This document shows, piece after piece, positions 26,038-35,357 of a DNA stretch of 58,266 nt (positions within the stretch are counted from its first letter, which is position 1; every line of letters begins with the position of its first letter). The stretch is taken from NCBI GenBank assembly GCA_945883145.1, contig CAMCXB010000007.1:1-58266 (forward strand). The letters are read 5' to 3'. This stretch comes from Bordetella parapertussis. Its GTDB lineage: Bacteria > Pseudomonadota > Gammaproteobacteria > Burkholderiales > Burkholderiaceae_D. The notes beneath the pieces are model-generated. The model did not search any database, had not been told where the DNA came from, and saw only the letters and a list, made by a program, of their open reading frames with translations. The translations under genes were made by a program, and so were the position numbers.

Positions 26038-27179
26038 AACAACAAGATGGTTTAGCTGCATGGCTTAGGCTGATGGCAACCGAAGGTGTGGGTACGCAAA
26101 CTGCTCGCGATTTGCTCACTCACTTTGGTCTGCCTGAAGAAATTTTCGACGCAGGTTTTTCTGCTCTACAAAAACGCGTTCCCGAAAAAATTGCGCGCAT
26201 CTTGTCTGCGCCAATTGCGCCGGACATTCAAACTCACATAGAACAAACCTTAGCTTGGGCAGCGCAAGAAAAAAATCATGTCATTACACTTGCTGATACT
26301 AGCTATCCGCAAGCTTTACTGCGTATTGCGGACCCGCCAACACTGCTCTATGTAAAAGGCAATGACGCTTTATTAAACAAACCTGCGATTGCGATAGTGG
26401 GTAGTCGAAATGCCAGCGCACAAGGCATGTTGAATGCCGATCGCTTTGCGCAAAATTTAAGTGATGCTGGATTAACTGTCGTTTCCGGTCTCGCTTTGGG
26501 TATAGATACCGGCGCACACACCGGCGCCCTACAATCTGCCAAAGCTGCCAGTAAAGCCGCCAATATCGGATCGAGTATTGCTGTTGTTGGAACCGGCCTA
26601 GATATTGTCTATCCAGCTGCAAATCGAGCACTTGCCCACCAGTTAGCCGACGTTGGTTGCATAATAAGCGAATATCCCTTAGGCACACCGGCGATAGCAC
26701 ATAACTTCCCACGTCGAAACCGTATTATTAGTGGACTCTCCTTAGGCGTATTAGTCGTCGAAGCTGCGGCACAATCCGGCTCACTGATTACAGCCCGCAG
26801 TGCATTGGAGCAGGGACGCGAAGTGTTTGCTATTCCTGGTTCGATACATTCGCCGCTAGCCAAAGGGTGTCATCAACTCATACGACAAGGAGCCAAGCTA
26901 GTGGAGTCGGCGCAAGATATTCTTGAGGAACTGCGTTGGGACAATACGCTTATTCAAGCTAGCCTAGGCAATGCGACGCAGATTGCTGCTTCAAATTTAT
27001 CTGACCCCAAACTGCAAAGTTTGTTGGAAAACATGGGGCATGATGCGCTGAACGTAGATCAACTTGTCGCTCGCTCTGGCCTTCCAGTCGCTTCTGTTCA
27101 AGCAGCCCTTTTTCATTTAGAAATGCAGGGGCATATTGAATGTCTGGCTGGAGGACAAGTTAGGCGTTTAATTGGATAA
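26034..27179 (+). CDS. dprA: DNA-processing protein DprA
   Basis: DprA protects incoming single-stranded DNA and loads RecA during natural transformation. The 381 residues include an N-terminal SAM-like helical domain, the Rossmann-like fold with AIVGSRNASAQG, VVSGLALGIDTGAH, VVGTGLDIVYPAANR, NFPRRNRIISGLS and QSGSLITARSALEQGREVFAIPGSI, and a C-terminal winged helix (about residues 318-380). These are all DprA hallmarks. The ATG overlaps the previous stop (ATGA). It lies 169 bases before smg. With comM in the same window, a competence pathway is plausible, though uptake genes are not seen here. Confidence 0.96.
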   Translation: MKQQDGLAAWLRLMATEGVGTQTARDLLTHFGLPEEIFDAGFSALQKRVPEKIARILSAPIAPDIQTHIEQTLAWAAQEKNHVITLADTSYPQALLRIADPPTLLYVKGNDALLNKPAIAIVGSRNASAQGMLNADRFAQNLSDAGLTVVSGLALGIDTGAHTGALQSAKAASKAANIGSSIAVVGTGLDIVYPAANRALAHQLADVGCIISEYPLGTPAIAHNFPRRNRIISGLSLGVLVVEAAAQSGSLITARSALEQGREVFAIPGSIHSPLAKGCHQLIRQGAKLVESAQDILEELRWDNTLIQASLGNATQIAASNLSDPKLQSLLENMGHDALNVDQLVARSGLPVASVQAALFHLEMQGHIECLAGGQVRRLIG

Positions 27180-27348
27180 AAGTTTATTTTTTTAAATAAA
27201 TTACGCTGATTTACACCCAGCTCGCTAATTTTTTAAATTGCGCTAACACTAGGAATTATATGAAAAAAAGCCAGTTTTCACCTATTTCTAACTAAATTTC
27301 TACTAATTTTGGCTTGTGTCGCCTCTCAGTTAACGCTACATTAGAGCA

Positions 27349-27825
27349 ATGTTCGATGTCCTAGTTTACCTATACGAAACCTATTACCGCCCAGATGCCT
27401 GCCCTGATTCAGAGGCTTTGGCAAAAAAGTTGACGGCTATCGGTTTTGAACAAGATGAAATCACCAAAGCGCTAGGTTGGCTGACTGACCTCGCCCAAAC
27501 CACGAATGAAATTTTTAGCCAGCAAGCTAGGCAGACAGCATTTTCTTTTGGATTTCGTGTCTATGCTGAACAAGAATTCGAGATTTTAGGTACGCCCGCA
27601 ATCGGCTTCATTCAATTTTTAGAGTCTGCTCAAGTGATTAATGCTCTTCAGCGAGAAATCGTGGTCGAGCGTGCATGCGCTTCAAGCGAATCGCCGATTT
27701 CTCTTGATAAGCTCAAAGTCATCGTATTAATGGTGCTATGGAGTCAAGGCAAAGAACCAGACGGCTTAATGTTTGATGAGCTGTTCAGCGATGAAGATGA
27801 TTCAGAAACCCGCCTTTATCACTAA
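27349..27825 (+). CDS. smg: Smg-family protein (DUF494)
   Basis: A 158-residue cytoplasmic protein of the Smg/DUF494 family, found next to dprA or topoisomerase genes in many proteobacteria. The start MFDVLVYLYETYY is the family signature. GFIQFLESAQVINALQREIVVERA in the middle and the acidic C-terminus (LFSDEDDSETRLYH) also fit. The molecular role is not established. It is followed by a clear terminator, so it probably ends a transcript that includes dprA. Confidence 0.93.
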   Translation: MFDVLVYLYETYYRPDACPDSEALAKKLTAIGFEQDEITKALGWLTDLAQTTNEIFSQQARQTAFSFGFRVYAEQEFEILGTPAIGFIQFLESAQVINALQREIVVERACASSESPISLDKLKVIVLMVLWSQGKEPDGLMFDELFSDEDDSETRLYH

Positions 27826-27845
27826 TAATAAATGCCAAGTTCGAG

Positions 27846-27878
27846 AAAGCCCGCTAAATTAGCGGGCTTTTGATTTTT
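27846..27878 (+). terminator. Rho-independent terminator after smg
   Basis: The arms AAAGCCCGCTAA and TTAGCGGGCTTT form a strong stem with a short loop, followed by TTGATTTTT. It lies 20 bases past the smg stop. The next small ORF starts 39 bases later. Confidence 0.85.
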
Positions 27879-27917
27879 AAGCGGCCAAAAAATTTACCGA
27901 ATTGCAATCAGCTAAAA

Positions 27918-28094
27918 ATGAGAACAGTAACTTTAAAGCGTGTAACTTGCGGATTTTGCAGCAACCCGCTTATCATTGGCCGCACAACGATTGATGTTGC
28001 CAAAAAACTAGTTTTGCGCAGCTCAATAAAATGCCGGTGTTTACAAGCACAGCGATTGCCACATGAGTATTCCAGATTCGGACAGACACTATGA
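27918..28094 (+). CDS. Small cysteine-rich ORF (zinc-finger-like) coupled to topoisomerase III
   Basis: A 58-residue frame starting at ATG 27918. It contains CGFC (residues 11-14) and KCRC (residues 39-42), a spacing that could bind one zinc ion, and is rich in Arg and Lys (pI clearly basic). The fold pattern, C-x2-C then a hydrophobic strand, then a second Cys pair and a basic helix, resembles small Com-type zinc fingers. Its stop overlaps the topoisomerase ATG by 4 bases (ATGA), the usual sign of translational coupling. Against it: no clear ribosome site precedes the ATG, and the smg terminator leaves little room for a promoter. I have no database support. Confidence 0.5.
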   Translation: MRTVTLKRVTCGFCSNPLIIGRTTIDVAKKLVLRSSIKCRCLQAQRLPHEYSRFGQTL

Positions 28095-30775
28095 CTAAAA
28101 CGCTCATCATTGCAGAGAAACCTTCTGTCGCAAATGATATTGCCAAGACTTTGGGCGGCTTTACTAAACACGATGAGTATTTCGAATCCGACGACTATGT
28201 TTTATCGTCGGCTGTTGGTCATCTGGTCGAGATCGCCGTTCCAGAAGAATACGATGTAAAACGCGGTAAATGGTCATTCAATCATTTACCCATGATTCCC
28301 CCACACTTCGCGCTCAATCCTATAGAAAAAACGCATGCGCGTTTAAAAGTACTGGGCAAGTTAATTAAGCGTAAAGATGTAGGTGCACTAATCAACGCAT
28401 GTGACGCGGGGCGCGAAGGTGAATTAATTTTCCGTCTCATCGTGCAATACGCAAAAGCGAAACAACCTATACAGCGCTTATGGCTACAGTCCATGACACC
28501 TGGTGCAATCCGCGAGGCCTTTACGCATTTACGTGCTGATGAAGAAATGATGCCCTTGGCAGATGCGGCACGCTGTAGAAGTGAAGCTGACTGGCTAATT
28601 GGTATTAATGGCACCCGTGCCATGACAGCGTTTAATTCCAAAGAAGGTGGCTTTTACCTCACCACCGTAGGTCGCGTACAAACTCCCACTCTTTCTATTG
28701 TGGTGGAACGTGAAGAAAAAATTAAACGTTTTGTTTCGCGTGATTTCTGGGAAGTACGTGCTGAATTTGTATGCGCACAAGGCGTTTATGAAGGCAGATG
28801 GTTAGATACAAAATTTAAAAAAGATGAGGCTGATCCAGAGAAAAAAGCAGAACGTCTCTGGAGCAAAGCAGCTGCCGATTCTATTGTGGCTGCGTGTAGA
28901 GAAAAATCAGGTAGTGTCACTGAAGAAGCCAAACCAACGACTTCTATGGCGCCTGCTTTATTTGACCTCACCAGCTTGCAAAGAGAAGCGAATGCACGCT
29001 TTGGTTTCTCTGCTAAGAACACATTAGGCTTAGCGCAAGCACTGTATGAAAAACATAAAGTACTGACCTATCCTCGTACTGACTCAAGACATCTGCCAGA
29101 AGATTATTTGAATACAGTAAAAGAAACGATGGAGATGTTAGGAGAGAACAATAACTACTATCAATTCTCTTCTCAGGTTTTGAAAAATAATTGGGTCAAA
29201 CCAAATAAACGTATTTTCGATAATACAAAGATTAGCGATCACTTTGCGATCATCCCAACTACGCAAGCGCCTAAAAGTCTGTCTGAGCCTGAACAAAAAC
29301 TGTATGACTTAGTGACGCGTCGTTTCTTAGCCATATTCTTCCCTGCTGCAGAATTTTTAGTCACAACGCGTTTTACGGAAGTATCGGGTCATCAATTTAA
29401 GACCGAGGGTAAAGTACTGACCAACCCTGGATGGTTAGCGGTCTACGGCAAAGAAGTCATCGATGAAAAACCAAATAAAGATGGCGAGTCCAGTAGTACT
29501 ACCTTAGTTGCTGTTGCTAAGGGCGAGAAAGTAAAAACAGAACAAGTGATTCCACATGCACTGGTAACTAAACCACCTGCACGCTATTCAGAAGCGACAT
29601 TACTCTCTGCGATGGAGGGCGCTGGAAAACTTATAGAAGATGAAGAACTGCGTGATGCTATGGCCGGTAAAGGCTTGGGCACACCAGCTACACGCGCCGC
29701 CACAATTGAAGGCTTATTGAATGAAAAATATCTCGTGCGTGAAGGAAGAGAACTCATTCCTACGGCTAAATCATTCCAACTCATGACTTTATTGCGGGGC
29801 TTAGATGTCACCGAACTCACAGCACCTGAATTAACAGGGGAATGGGAATATAAACTTTCTCAAATTGAGCGTGGCAATATTAGTCGCGAAGAATTCATGC
29901 GTGAGATTGCGCAAATGACGCAAATCATCGTCAAGCGTGCGAAAGAATATAACAACGACACCATACCAGGTGACTATGCCACGCTGAAAACGCCATGCCC
30001 AAATTGTGGCGCAGTCGTGAAAGAAAATTACCGACGCTTTAACTGTACTAAGTGCGAATTTTCTATGAGCAAAATTCCAGGTGGTAGACAGTTTGAAGTG
30101 CCTGAAGTTGAAGAATTACTGACAGCGCGCACCATCGGCCCCTTACAAGGTTTTCGTTCTAAGATGGGTCGACCTTTCGCTGCTATCTTAAAAATTTCGC
30201 GCGATGAAGAAATTAAAAACTTCAAACTTGAATTTGATTTTGGTCAGGGTTCGCAAGATGATGAAAATGCAGAGCCGGTTGATTTCACAGGTCAAACATC
30301 TTTAGGCCCTTGCCCTAAATGCGGCAGTGGTGTGTATGAAATGGGTCTGGCTTATTTCTGTGAAAAGACTTTAGCTAAACCTAAGGCCTGTGATTTCCGT
30401 AGTGGCCGTATCGTACTGCAGCAAGAAATTTTGCCTGAACAAATGGTTAAACTTCTTAACGATGGTAAAACAGATCTATTACCTGGCTTTGTTTCACAAC
30501 GTACTCGTCGACCATTCAAAGCTTATTTAGCTAAAGGCAAAGATGGCAAAGTAGGTTTTGAATTTGAAGAACGTAAGCCTAAAGGCGATGGCACTAAAAC
30601 CAAAGCTGCAAAAACAACGAAAGCAGAAAAAGAGTCCGGTGAAGAGGAAGTAGTCGCTTCAACAAAAGCTGTCGCTAAAAAAGCAGCAGTGAAAAAAACA
30701 GCCGCAAAGAAAACGACTAAAACTGCAGCTAAAAAGATCGCCGTTAAAAAAGCAGTTGCAAAGAAAACCGCGTAA
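28091..30775 (+). CDS. topB: DNA topoisomerase III-like type IA enzyme with Lys/Ala-rich tail
   Basis: Type IA topoisomerase that cuts one DNA strand through a tyrosine. The Toprim domain starts TLIIAEKPSVANDIAKTL with the acidic NACDAGREGELIFR (about residues 100-113). The catalytic Tyr327 lies in LTYPRTDSRHLP. The core is complete to about residue 630. Two zinc-ribbon-like repeats follow (CPNCG...CTKC and CPKCG...CDF). The last about 65 residues are a low-complexity tail of repeated Ala-Lys-Lys/Thr units resembling histone H1 tails. Whether to call it TopA or TopB is a nomenclature point; the N-terminus is closer to TopB. The start is shared with the upstream small ORF's stop. Confidence 0.92.
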   Translation: MTKTLIIAEKPSVANDIAKTLGGFTKHDEYFESDDYVLSSAVGHLVEIAVPEEYDVKRGKWSFNHLPMIPPHFALNPIEKTHARLKVLGKLIKRKDVGALINACDAGREGELIFRLIVQYAKAKQPIQRLWLQSMTPGAIREAFTHLRADEEMMPLADAARCRSEADWLIGINGTRAMTAFNSKEGGFYLTTVGRVQTPTLSIVVEREEKIKRFVSRDFWEVRAEFVCAQGVYEGRWLDTKFKKDEADPEKKAERLWSKAAADSIVAACREKSGSVTEEAKPTTSMAPALFDLTSLQREANARFGFSAKNTLGLAQALYEKHKVLTYPRTDSRHLPEDYLNTVKETMEMLGENNNYYQFSSQVLKNNWVKPNKRIFDNTKISDHFAIIPTTQAPKSLSEPEQKLYDLVTRRFLAIFFPAAEFLVTTRFTEVSGHQFKTEGKVLTNPGWLAVYGKEVIDEKPNKDGESSSTTLVAVAKGEKVKTEQVIPHALVTKPPARYSEATLLSAMEGAGKLIEDEELRDAMAGKGLGTPATRAATIEGLLNEKYLVREGRELIPTAKSFQLMTLLRGLDVTELTAPELTGEWEYKLSQIERGNISREEFMREIAQMTQIIVKRAKEYNNDTIPGDYATLKTPCPNCGAVVKENYRRFNCTKCEFSMSKIPGGRQFEVPEVEELLTARTIGPLQGFRSKMGRPFAAILKISRDEEIKNFKLEFDFGQGSQDDENAEPVDFTGQTSLGPCPKCGSGVYEMGLAYFCEKTLAKPKACDFRSGRIVLQQEILPEQMVKLLNDGKTDLLPGFVSQRTRRPFKAYLAKGKDGKVGFEFEERKPKGDGTKTKAAKTTKAEKESGEEEVVASTKAVAKKAAVKKTAAKKTTKTAAKKIAVKKAVAKKTA

Positions 30776-30786
30776 GCAAGTAAGCT

Positions 30787-30822
30787 GACCATTATTTTTA
30801 TAGAAATAATGGTCGGTTTTTC
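30787..30822 (+). terminator. Rho-independent terminator after topB
   Basis: GACCATTATTT pairs with AAATAATGGTC around a 6-base loop, followed by GGTTTTTCTT. It lies 11 bases past the topoisomerase stop. Confidence 0.87.
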
Positions 30823-30870
30823 TTGACTCACTGCTCCACGCACTTATCTCTGCTTACTAAAGTGAAGTCT

Positions 30871-32091
30871 ATGTTTAGCGTTTCTCATCCACCCAAACTG
30901 AAATCCATTCTGATCGCAAGTGGCTTGATTATTTCACTCGCCATGGGTGTCAGACATGGTTTTGGTTTCTGGCTACAGCCGATTTCACAAGCACATAACT
31001 GGACACGTGAAACTTATTCTATGGCGATGGCCATACAAAATATTATATGGGGCTTGTTTGGTCCACTGGCAGGTATAGCAGCAGATAAATTAGGTGTGGC
31101 ACGCATCGTATTAATCGGTGCAGCACTGTATGTAGCAGGTTTGTTGTGTATGTCTTTTGTTGATCAACCTACGCTTTTCATTATTAGTACAGGTGTCTTA
31201 ATTGGCGCAGCTTTATCTTGTACTGCGTTTGGTCCATTGTCTGGCATTGTCGGTAGATCTACTACTGTGAGTGAACGCTCTTGGGCCTTTGGCATACTGG
31301 GTGCTGCAGGATCATTCGGTCAGTTTGTGATGATCCCGGCTGAACAACAACTGATTGCACTCACTAATTGGCAAGATGCTTTGCAATTATTAGCTGTTGC
31401 AATTTTAATTGTCATGTTGCCTATGGCATTTTTATTGCGCGAACCACCACACGCTGTCACGCATCATCAATATCAGCAAAGTTTAACTGAAGCGATACAG
31501 GAAGCGTTTTCTAATCGATCTTTTCGTCTTCTCATCTGCGGTTATTTTGTTTGTGGATTTCAAGTGGTATTCATAGGCGTACATCTACCCGCTTATTTAA
31601 AAGATGCCGGTTTAGCAGATCCTAATATCGCCGTCATGGCATTGGCACTAATAGGTCTATTTAATATTTTTGGATCTTTTTATGCAGGTAAGTTAGGTGG
31701 AGCTGTACCTAAACGTTATCTGCTGTCTGGTATTTATTTTTCGCGCTCAGTGTTTATTTTGATTTTTATTCTGGCGCCGCTTTCTGCATTTTCTGTTTAT
31801 GTATTTGCTGCATTCATGGGTTTGCTCTGGCTATCTACCGTTCCTTTAACGAATGGCGTGATAGCGGGTATTTTCGGTGTACGTCATCTTTCTATGTTAT
31901 CTGGTTTTGTATTCTTTTCTCATCAGTTAGGTAGCTTTCTTGGTGTATGGTTAGGTGGTTATCTCTACACTCTAGAAGGAAATTACAACACGGTGTGGAT
32001 GATTACCATAGGCTTAGGGATTTTTGCGGGTTGCATTAATTTACCCATTAATGAAGATCCCATAACACGACAAGCTCCATCTCTTGCTTAA
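30871..32091 (+). CDS. Major facilitator superfamily transporter (monocarboxylate/oxalate-formate type)
   Basis: About twelve membrane segments; 406 residues from the ATG at 30871. An in-frame alternative at 30823 (a TTG inside the preceding terminator) is unlikely. The N-terminus GVRHGFGFWLQPISQAHNWTRETYSMAMAIQNIIWGLFGPLAG is characteristic in pattern of the oxalate/formate antiporter and monocarboxylate-like MFS group. The loop 2-3 motif is GIAADKLGVARI. The central loop (LLREPPHAVTHHQYQQSL) divides two bundles. An organic anion is a reasonable guess as substrate, but it is not shown. It follows the topB terminator and precedes a small membrane ORF by 8 bases. Confidence 0.88.
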   Translation: MFSVSHPPKLKSILIASGLIISLAMGVRHGFGFWLQPISQAHNWTRETYSMAMAIQNIIWGLFGPLAGIAADKLGVARIVLIGAALYVAGLLCMSFVDQPTLFIISTGVLIGAALSCTAFGPLSGIVGRSTTVSERSWAFGILGAAGSFGQFVMIPAEQQLIALTNWQDALQLLAVAILIVMLPMAFLLREPPHAVTHHQYQQSLTEAIQEAFSNRSFRLLICGYFVCGFQVVFIGVHLPAYLKDAGLADPNIAVMALALIGLFNIFGSFYAGKLGGAVPKRYLLSGIYFSRSVFILIFILAPLSAFSVYVFAAFMGLLWLSTVPLTNGVIAGIFGVRHLSMLSGFVFFSHQLGSFLGVWLGGYLYTLEGNYNTVWMITIGLGIFAGCINLPINEDPITRQAPSLA

Positions 32092-32099
32092 GATAGTGT

Positions 32100-32231
32100 A
32101 TGAGGCTACGACTACAAAAATTATTTTTTCTCAGCCTATTAGCGTTTATTCTCGCTAGTGCTTTTTATGGCTACCTTAGACCTGCATTCATACTGGATTT
32201 AGGCAATCGACTTTTACTCTGCTTTTCATGA
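32100..32231 (+). CDS. Small membrane ORF coupled to an aminotransferase
   Basis: A 43-residue frame: three Arg/Lys near the N-terminus (MRLRLQKL), then a hydrophobic helix (FFLSLLAFILASAFYGYL) and a short tail RPAFILDLGNRLLLCFS. It looks like a single-pass membrane micro-protein. Its TGA stop overlaps the ATG of the downstream aminotransferase (ATGA at 32228-32231). The aminotransferase has no good ribosome site of its own, so coupling would explain its translation. The ribosome site of the small ORF is weak too. It is too short to place in a family by eye. Confidence 0.5.
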   Translation: MRLRLQKLFFLSLLAFILASAFYGYLRPAFILDLGNRLLLCFS

Positions 32232-33451
32232 ATAGCCATCCTCATCATTATTCACTAGAGCCGCGCTCTGCTATTCAATCTTTGGGTGCTTCCCGTATTC
32301 GTGAAGTGGCTAATGCCGGTATGGGCAGAAAGGATGTACTTCCTTTTTGGTTTGGTGAACCGGATGAAGTGACGCCTGAAACTATACGTTTAGCCGCAAA
32401 AAACTCTATCGATTTAGGCGAGACTTTTTATGCTCATAATTTAGGTCTGCCTGTTTTACGTGAAACGATTGCACACTATGCCTCGCAACTGCATGGTGCT
32501 ACCGATGTTAATCACATTGCAGTTAGCTCATCGGGTGTTTCTGCGCTCATGTTGATTGCACAGCTATTATTTAATCCTAGCGATAGAGTCGTTGCTGTTA
32601 CGCCGCTGTGGCCTAATTTAATTGAGATACCTAAAATTCTTGGTGCTGAAGTTATTTCAGTATCTTTAGAGTTAAATGCCAGCACAGCACATCCAACTTG
32701 GGAGCTCAATCTTGATCGTTTACTTCAAGCTCTCACGCCTAACACCAAGGCTTTATTTTTAAATTCTCCCAACAATCCAACTGGTTGGATGATTTCACGT
32801 GCAGAACAAGAAATTTTATTGGCACACTGTCGCAAACACGGTATTTGGCTGATTGCTGACGATGTCTATGAAAGATTAGTTTATTCCACTTCTACTTCTG
32901 ACTTGCATTGTGCTCCGTCTTTTTTAGATATCAGTGAAAGAGATGAACGTGTTATCTCGGTGAATAGTTTTTCTAAATCTTGGTTAATGACAGGTTGGCG
33001 TTTAGGTTGGATGCAAATCCCAACTGACCTCATGCAGGGTTTAGGAAAATTAATTGAATACAACACTTCTTGCGCTCCTGTGTTTATACAACGTGCTGGT
33101 GTTGTCGCTATTGAGCAGGGCGAAGAGATTATTACGCGCACGCAAACTCGTTACACAGCCGCCAGAGATTTTTTATGCACTCGATTATCTCAACCCTTCT
33201 TTTGCGAAGCCGGAGTGATAGCACCTATGCCGCAAGGTGCTATGTATGTTTTTTTTAAGATTAAAGGACTGTCTGACTCACTCGCCCTTTGTAAACGCTT
33301 AGTCACTGATGCAGGCTTAGGCTTGGCGCCTGGTAGTGCATTTGGACCCGAAGGTGAGGGCGCGATTCGCTGGTGTTTTGCAAATACATTAGAAAATTTA
33401 GAACTTGGTTGCCAACGTCTAGAGCATTTTTTAAGATCAAAAAATTCGTAG
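32228..33451 (+). CDS. Pyridoxal-phosphate-dependent aminotransferase (class I/II)
   Basis: A 407-residue fold-type I aminotransferase. The PLP-lysine region is VNSFSKSWLMTGWRLGW (Lys near residue 244), and NSPNNPTGWM binds the cofactor and substrate carboxylate. DDVYERLVY contains the Asp that contacts the pyridine nitrogen. The C-terminal GSAFGPEGEGAIRWCFANT includes the substrate-carboxylate Arg. The overall pattern is that of aspartate/aromatic-type aminotransferases. The amino acid it uses is not decidable from motifs. It is preceded by the coupled 43-residue ORF. Confidence 0.92.
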   Translation: MNSHPHHYSLEPRSAIQSLGASRIREVANAGMGRKDVLPFWFGEPDEVTPETIRLAAKNSIDLGETFYAHNLGLPVLRETIAHYASQLHGATDVNHIAVSSSGVSALMLIAQLLFNPSDRVVAVTPLWPNLIEIPKILGAEVISVSLELNASTAHPTWELNLDRLLQALTPNTKALFLNSPNNPTGWMISRAEQEILLAHCRKHGIWLIADDVYERLVYSTSTSDLHCAPSFLDISERDERVISVNSFSKSWLMTGWRLGWMQIPTDLMQGLGKLIEYNTSCAPVFIQRAGVVAIEQGEEIITRTQTRYTAARDFLCTRLSQPFFCEAGVIAPMPQGAMYVFFKIKGLSDSLALCKRLVTDAGLGLAPGSAFGPEGEGAIRWCFANTLENLELGCQRLEHFLRSKNS

Positions 33452-33595
33452 TAATTTCTGCTCTCTTGTCTCTTTAGCTCTAATTTCTTGCTGCTGTTCC
33501 TACGCCATCCATTTGAAGAAAATTCTTATTCCACTCTCAAATCTTATATGCGCATCTTATAAAATAGATTTTGCTAAGCGCAGTAAAATAGCGGC

Positions 33596-33805
33596 ATGGA
33601 ATTAGTAATCACAGAGTTGGAACAAGCGATTAATCACTGGCGAGGACTGCGTCCCTCTATCGGTGAGGAACGCGCTTTATCTACTGAGGTCAATGTATTA
33701 GCGAATGTGTATGCTTATATGATTTTCAATCACCTTAAAGCCATGCCCCTTGCATCTCTTGATGAAACTGCACAGCGTTTGATTGAGAGCTGGCGTCGCG
33801 CTTAA
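33596..33805 (+). CDS. DUF3717-family small protein
   Basis: A 69-residue protein, MELVITELEQAINHWR at the start and RLIESWRRA at the end, matching the helical DUF3717 family of Burkholderiales. The function is unknown. It is preceded by a 144-base gap in which I see nothing clear and followed by a convergent radical SAM gene. No membrane segment or cysteine is present. Confidence 0.78.
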   Translation: MELVITELEQAINHWRGLRPSIGEERALSTEVNVLANVYAYMIFNHLKAMPLASLDETAQRLIESWRRA

Positions 33806-33854
33806 CTGCTAGCTTTGTTTAAGTACTTAAATCCGGCATTTCACTACGCTGTTT

Positions 33855-35357
33855 TCATGCTGCTAAATGGCGCGACTGTCTACCTGGCGTAACTCCTACG
33901 CTGATTATTTTTTTAGTTTTGTTTTTTGGATCCGTGCTTGCGATCTTGCCGGCATAGTCAGCTCCCACTAATTCATTCGCTGCTTCCGTTGAAAATCCTT
34001 GCTCTACTAACCAATTTTTTATGAGCGTTGCTAGTCTATCGAGTGCAATTTTATGGGTCGCATCTGTTTTATCGTAAAGCCAATCTGATAGTGCGAGAAA
34101 ATTTTTAAATGGACTGTCGCTCAGAATTTTAGGTAAGGTAGATGAGAATCGACCTGAGTTAGCTACTAAATCCCAATAGCGAGCAAATCGATTCAGTCTT
34201 TGCATGGTTGAAAAATCTAAGCGATCAGTTTCAACAATCGAGTAGGGTGGAAAGGCATCAAATACCATTTTATATTTTTCGGTATGACGAATTATTGGTG
34301 TTCCACGCAAACGCTTTAAGATTCCGAATTGAATTTCATGCGGATTGAGTGCAACTAACTTATCAAACCCAGCAGCAAAGCTACTTAAATCTTCTCCCGG
34401 CAAACCTGCAATTAAATCGACATGTAAATGGGCTTGCGATTCCTCTCTTAACCATCTTAAATTTTCACTGGCTTTTTCATTATTTTGTTTACGACTAACG
34501 AGAGACTGCACTTGAGGATTAAATGTTTGTATGCCTATCTCAAATTGCAGACTACCTGCTGGAAATTTTTTAATACTGGTTTTTAATTCTTCAGGTAAGT
34601 GATCTGGTACTAATTCAAAATGTGCAAATACAGGATCATTTGGAAACTCTTCAAGCTTATCTAAGAAAAACTGCAAAATCTTTAAACTTGTTTTCACATT
34701 TAAATTAAATGTTCTATCTACAAATTTAAATTGTCGCGCACCCCGTTCATACAAGCTTTGTAGTTGTGCTAAAAATAAGTCTAATTCAAACGGCCATGCG
34801 GTTTTATCCAATGCAGAAAGACAGAATTCACATTTGAATGGGCAACCTCTAGAGGCCTCTACATATAGAGTGCGATGGGCAAGATCTTCTTTGGTGTAAA
34901 GAGCGTAAGGTGGTGTGATCTGCTCTAAGGGTGGCTGTTCACCACTATGCACTTTCATCAAAGGTTGCGGGCCATGCAAAATCGCTCTGCATAATTTTAC
35001 GAAACTCGTTTCCCCCCAACCAGTGATGAGATGATCAGCTAGCTTAACGATTTCCTGATCCTGATATTCATAGGAGACTTCAGGTCCGCCCAATACAATA
35101 ACGATGTCGGGTGCTACTCGTTTTAGCATCGCGATGATTCGAGTGGTTTCTTCTACATTCCATATATAGACACCAAAGCCAATAATGCGCGGCTGCGTGG
35201 CGAGCAGCTTCTCAACCACATCTGCTGTTCTAGCTCCAATCACAAACTCTTTGAGCGCAGTTTGTGGCGTTAACTCCTGCATATTTGCCAGCAGATAGCG
35301 TAGCCCTAAAGAGGCATGGGCAAATCTCGCGTTGAGTGTGCTAAGTACGATGCTCAT
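33855..35357 (-). CDS. B12-binding-domain radical SAM protein (DUF4080 type)
   Basis: A 500-residue radical SAM enzyme. The N-terminal part (about residues 1-140) has a cobalamin-binding-like Rossmann fold (IIGFGVYIWNVEETTR, VLGGPEVSYEY). The iron-sulfur motif is ASRGCPFKCEFC with Cys172, 176 and 179. A large C-terminal domain follows, typical of the DUF4080 subgroup, ending in a basic tail. The cobalamin-binding His motif DxHxxG is not obvious, as in several members of this subgroup. The substrate is unknown. It starts immediately after a 39-codon ORF whose TAA overlaps its ATG (TAATG). Confidence 0.88.
   Translation of the reverse strand: MSIVLSTLNARFAHASLGLRYLLANMQELTPQTALKEFVIGARTADVVEKLLATQPRIIGFGVYIWNVEETTRIIAMLKRVAPDIVIVLGGPEVSYEYQDQEIVKLADHLITGWGETSFVKLCRAILHGPQPLMKVHSGEQPPLEQITPPYALYTKEDLAHRTLYVEASRGCPFKCEFCLSALDKTAWPFELDLFLAQLQSLYERGARQFKFVDRTFNLNVKTSLKILQFFLDKLEEFPNDPVFAHFELVPDHLPEELKTSIKKFPAGSLQFEIGIQTFNPQVQSLVSRKQNNEKASENLRWLREESQAHLHVDLIAGLPGEDLSSFAAGFDKLVALNPHEIQFGILKRLRGTPIIRHTEKYKMVFDAFPPYSIVETDRLDFSTMQRLNRFARYWDLVANSGRFSSTLPKILSDSPFKNFLALSDWLYDKTDATHKIALDRLATLIKNWLVEQGFSTEAANELVGADYAGKIASTDPKNKTKKIISVGVTPGRQSRHLAA

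Noticed and set aside
27180..27348. Possible terminator or small RNA after dprA
   Set aside because: AAGCCA...TGGCTT arms are about 40 bases apart with an A/T-rich loop; too weak to call.
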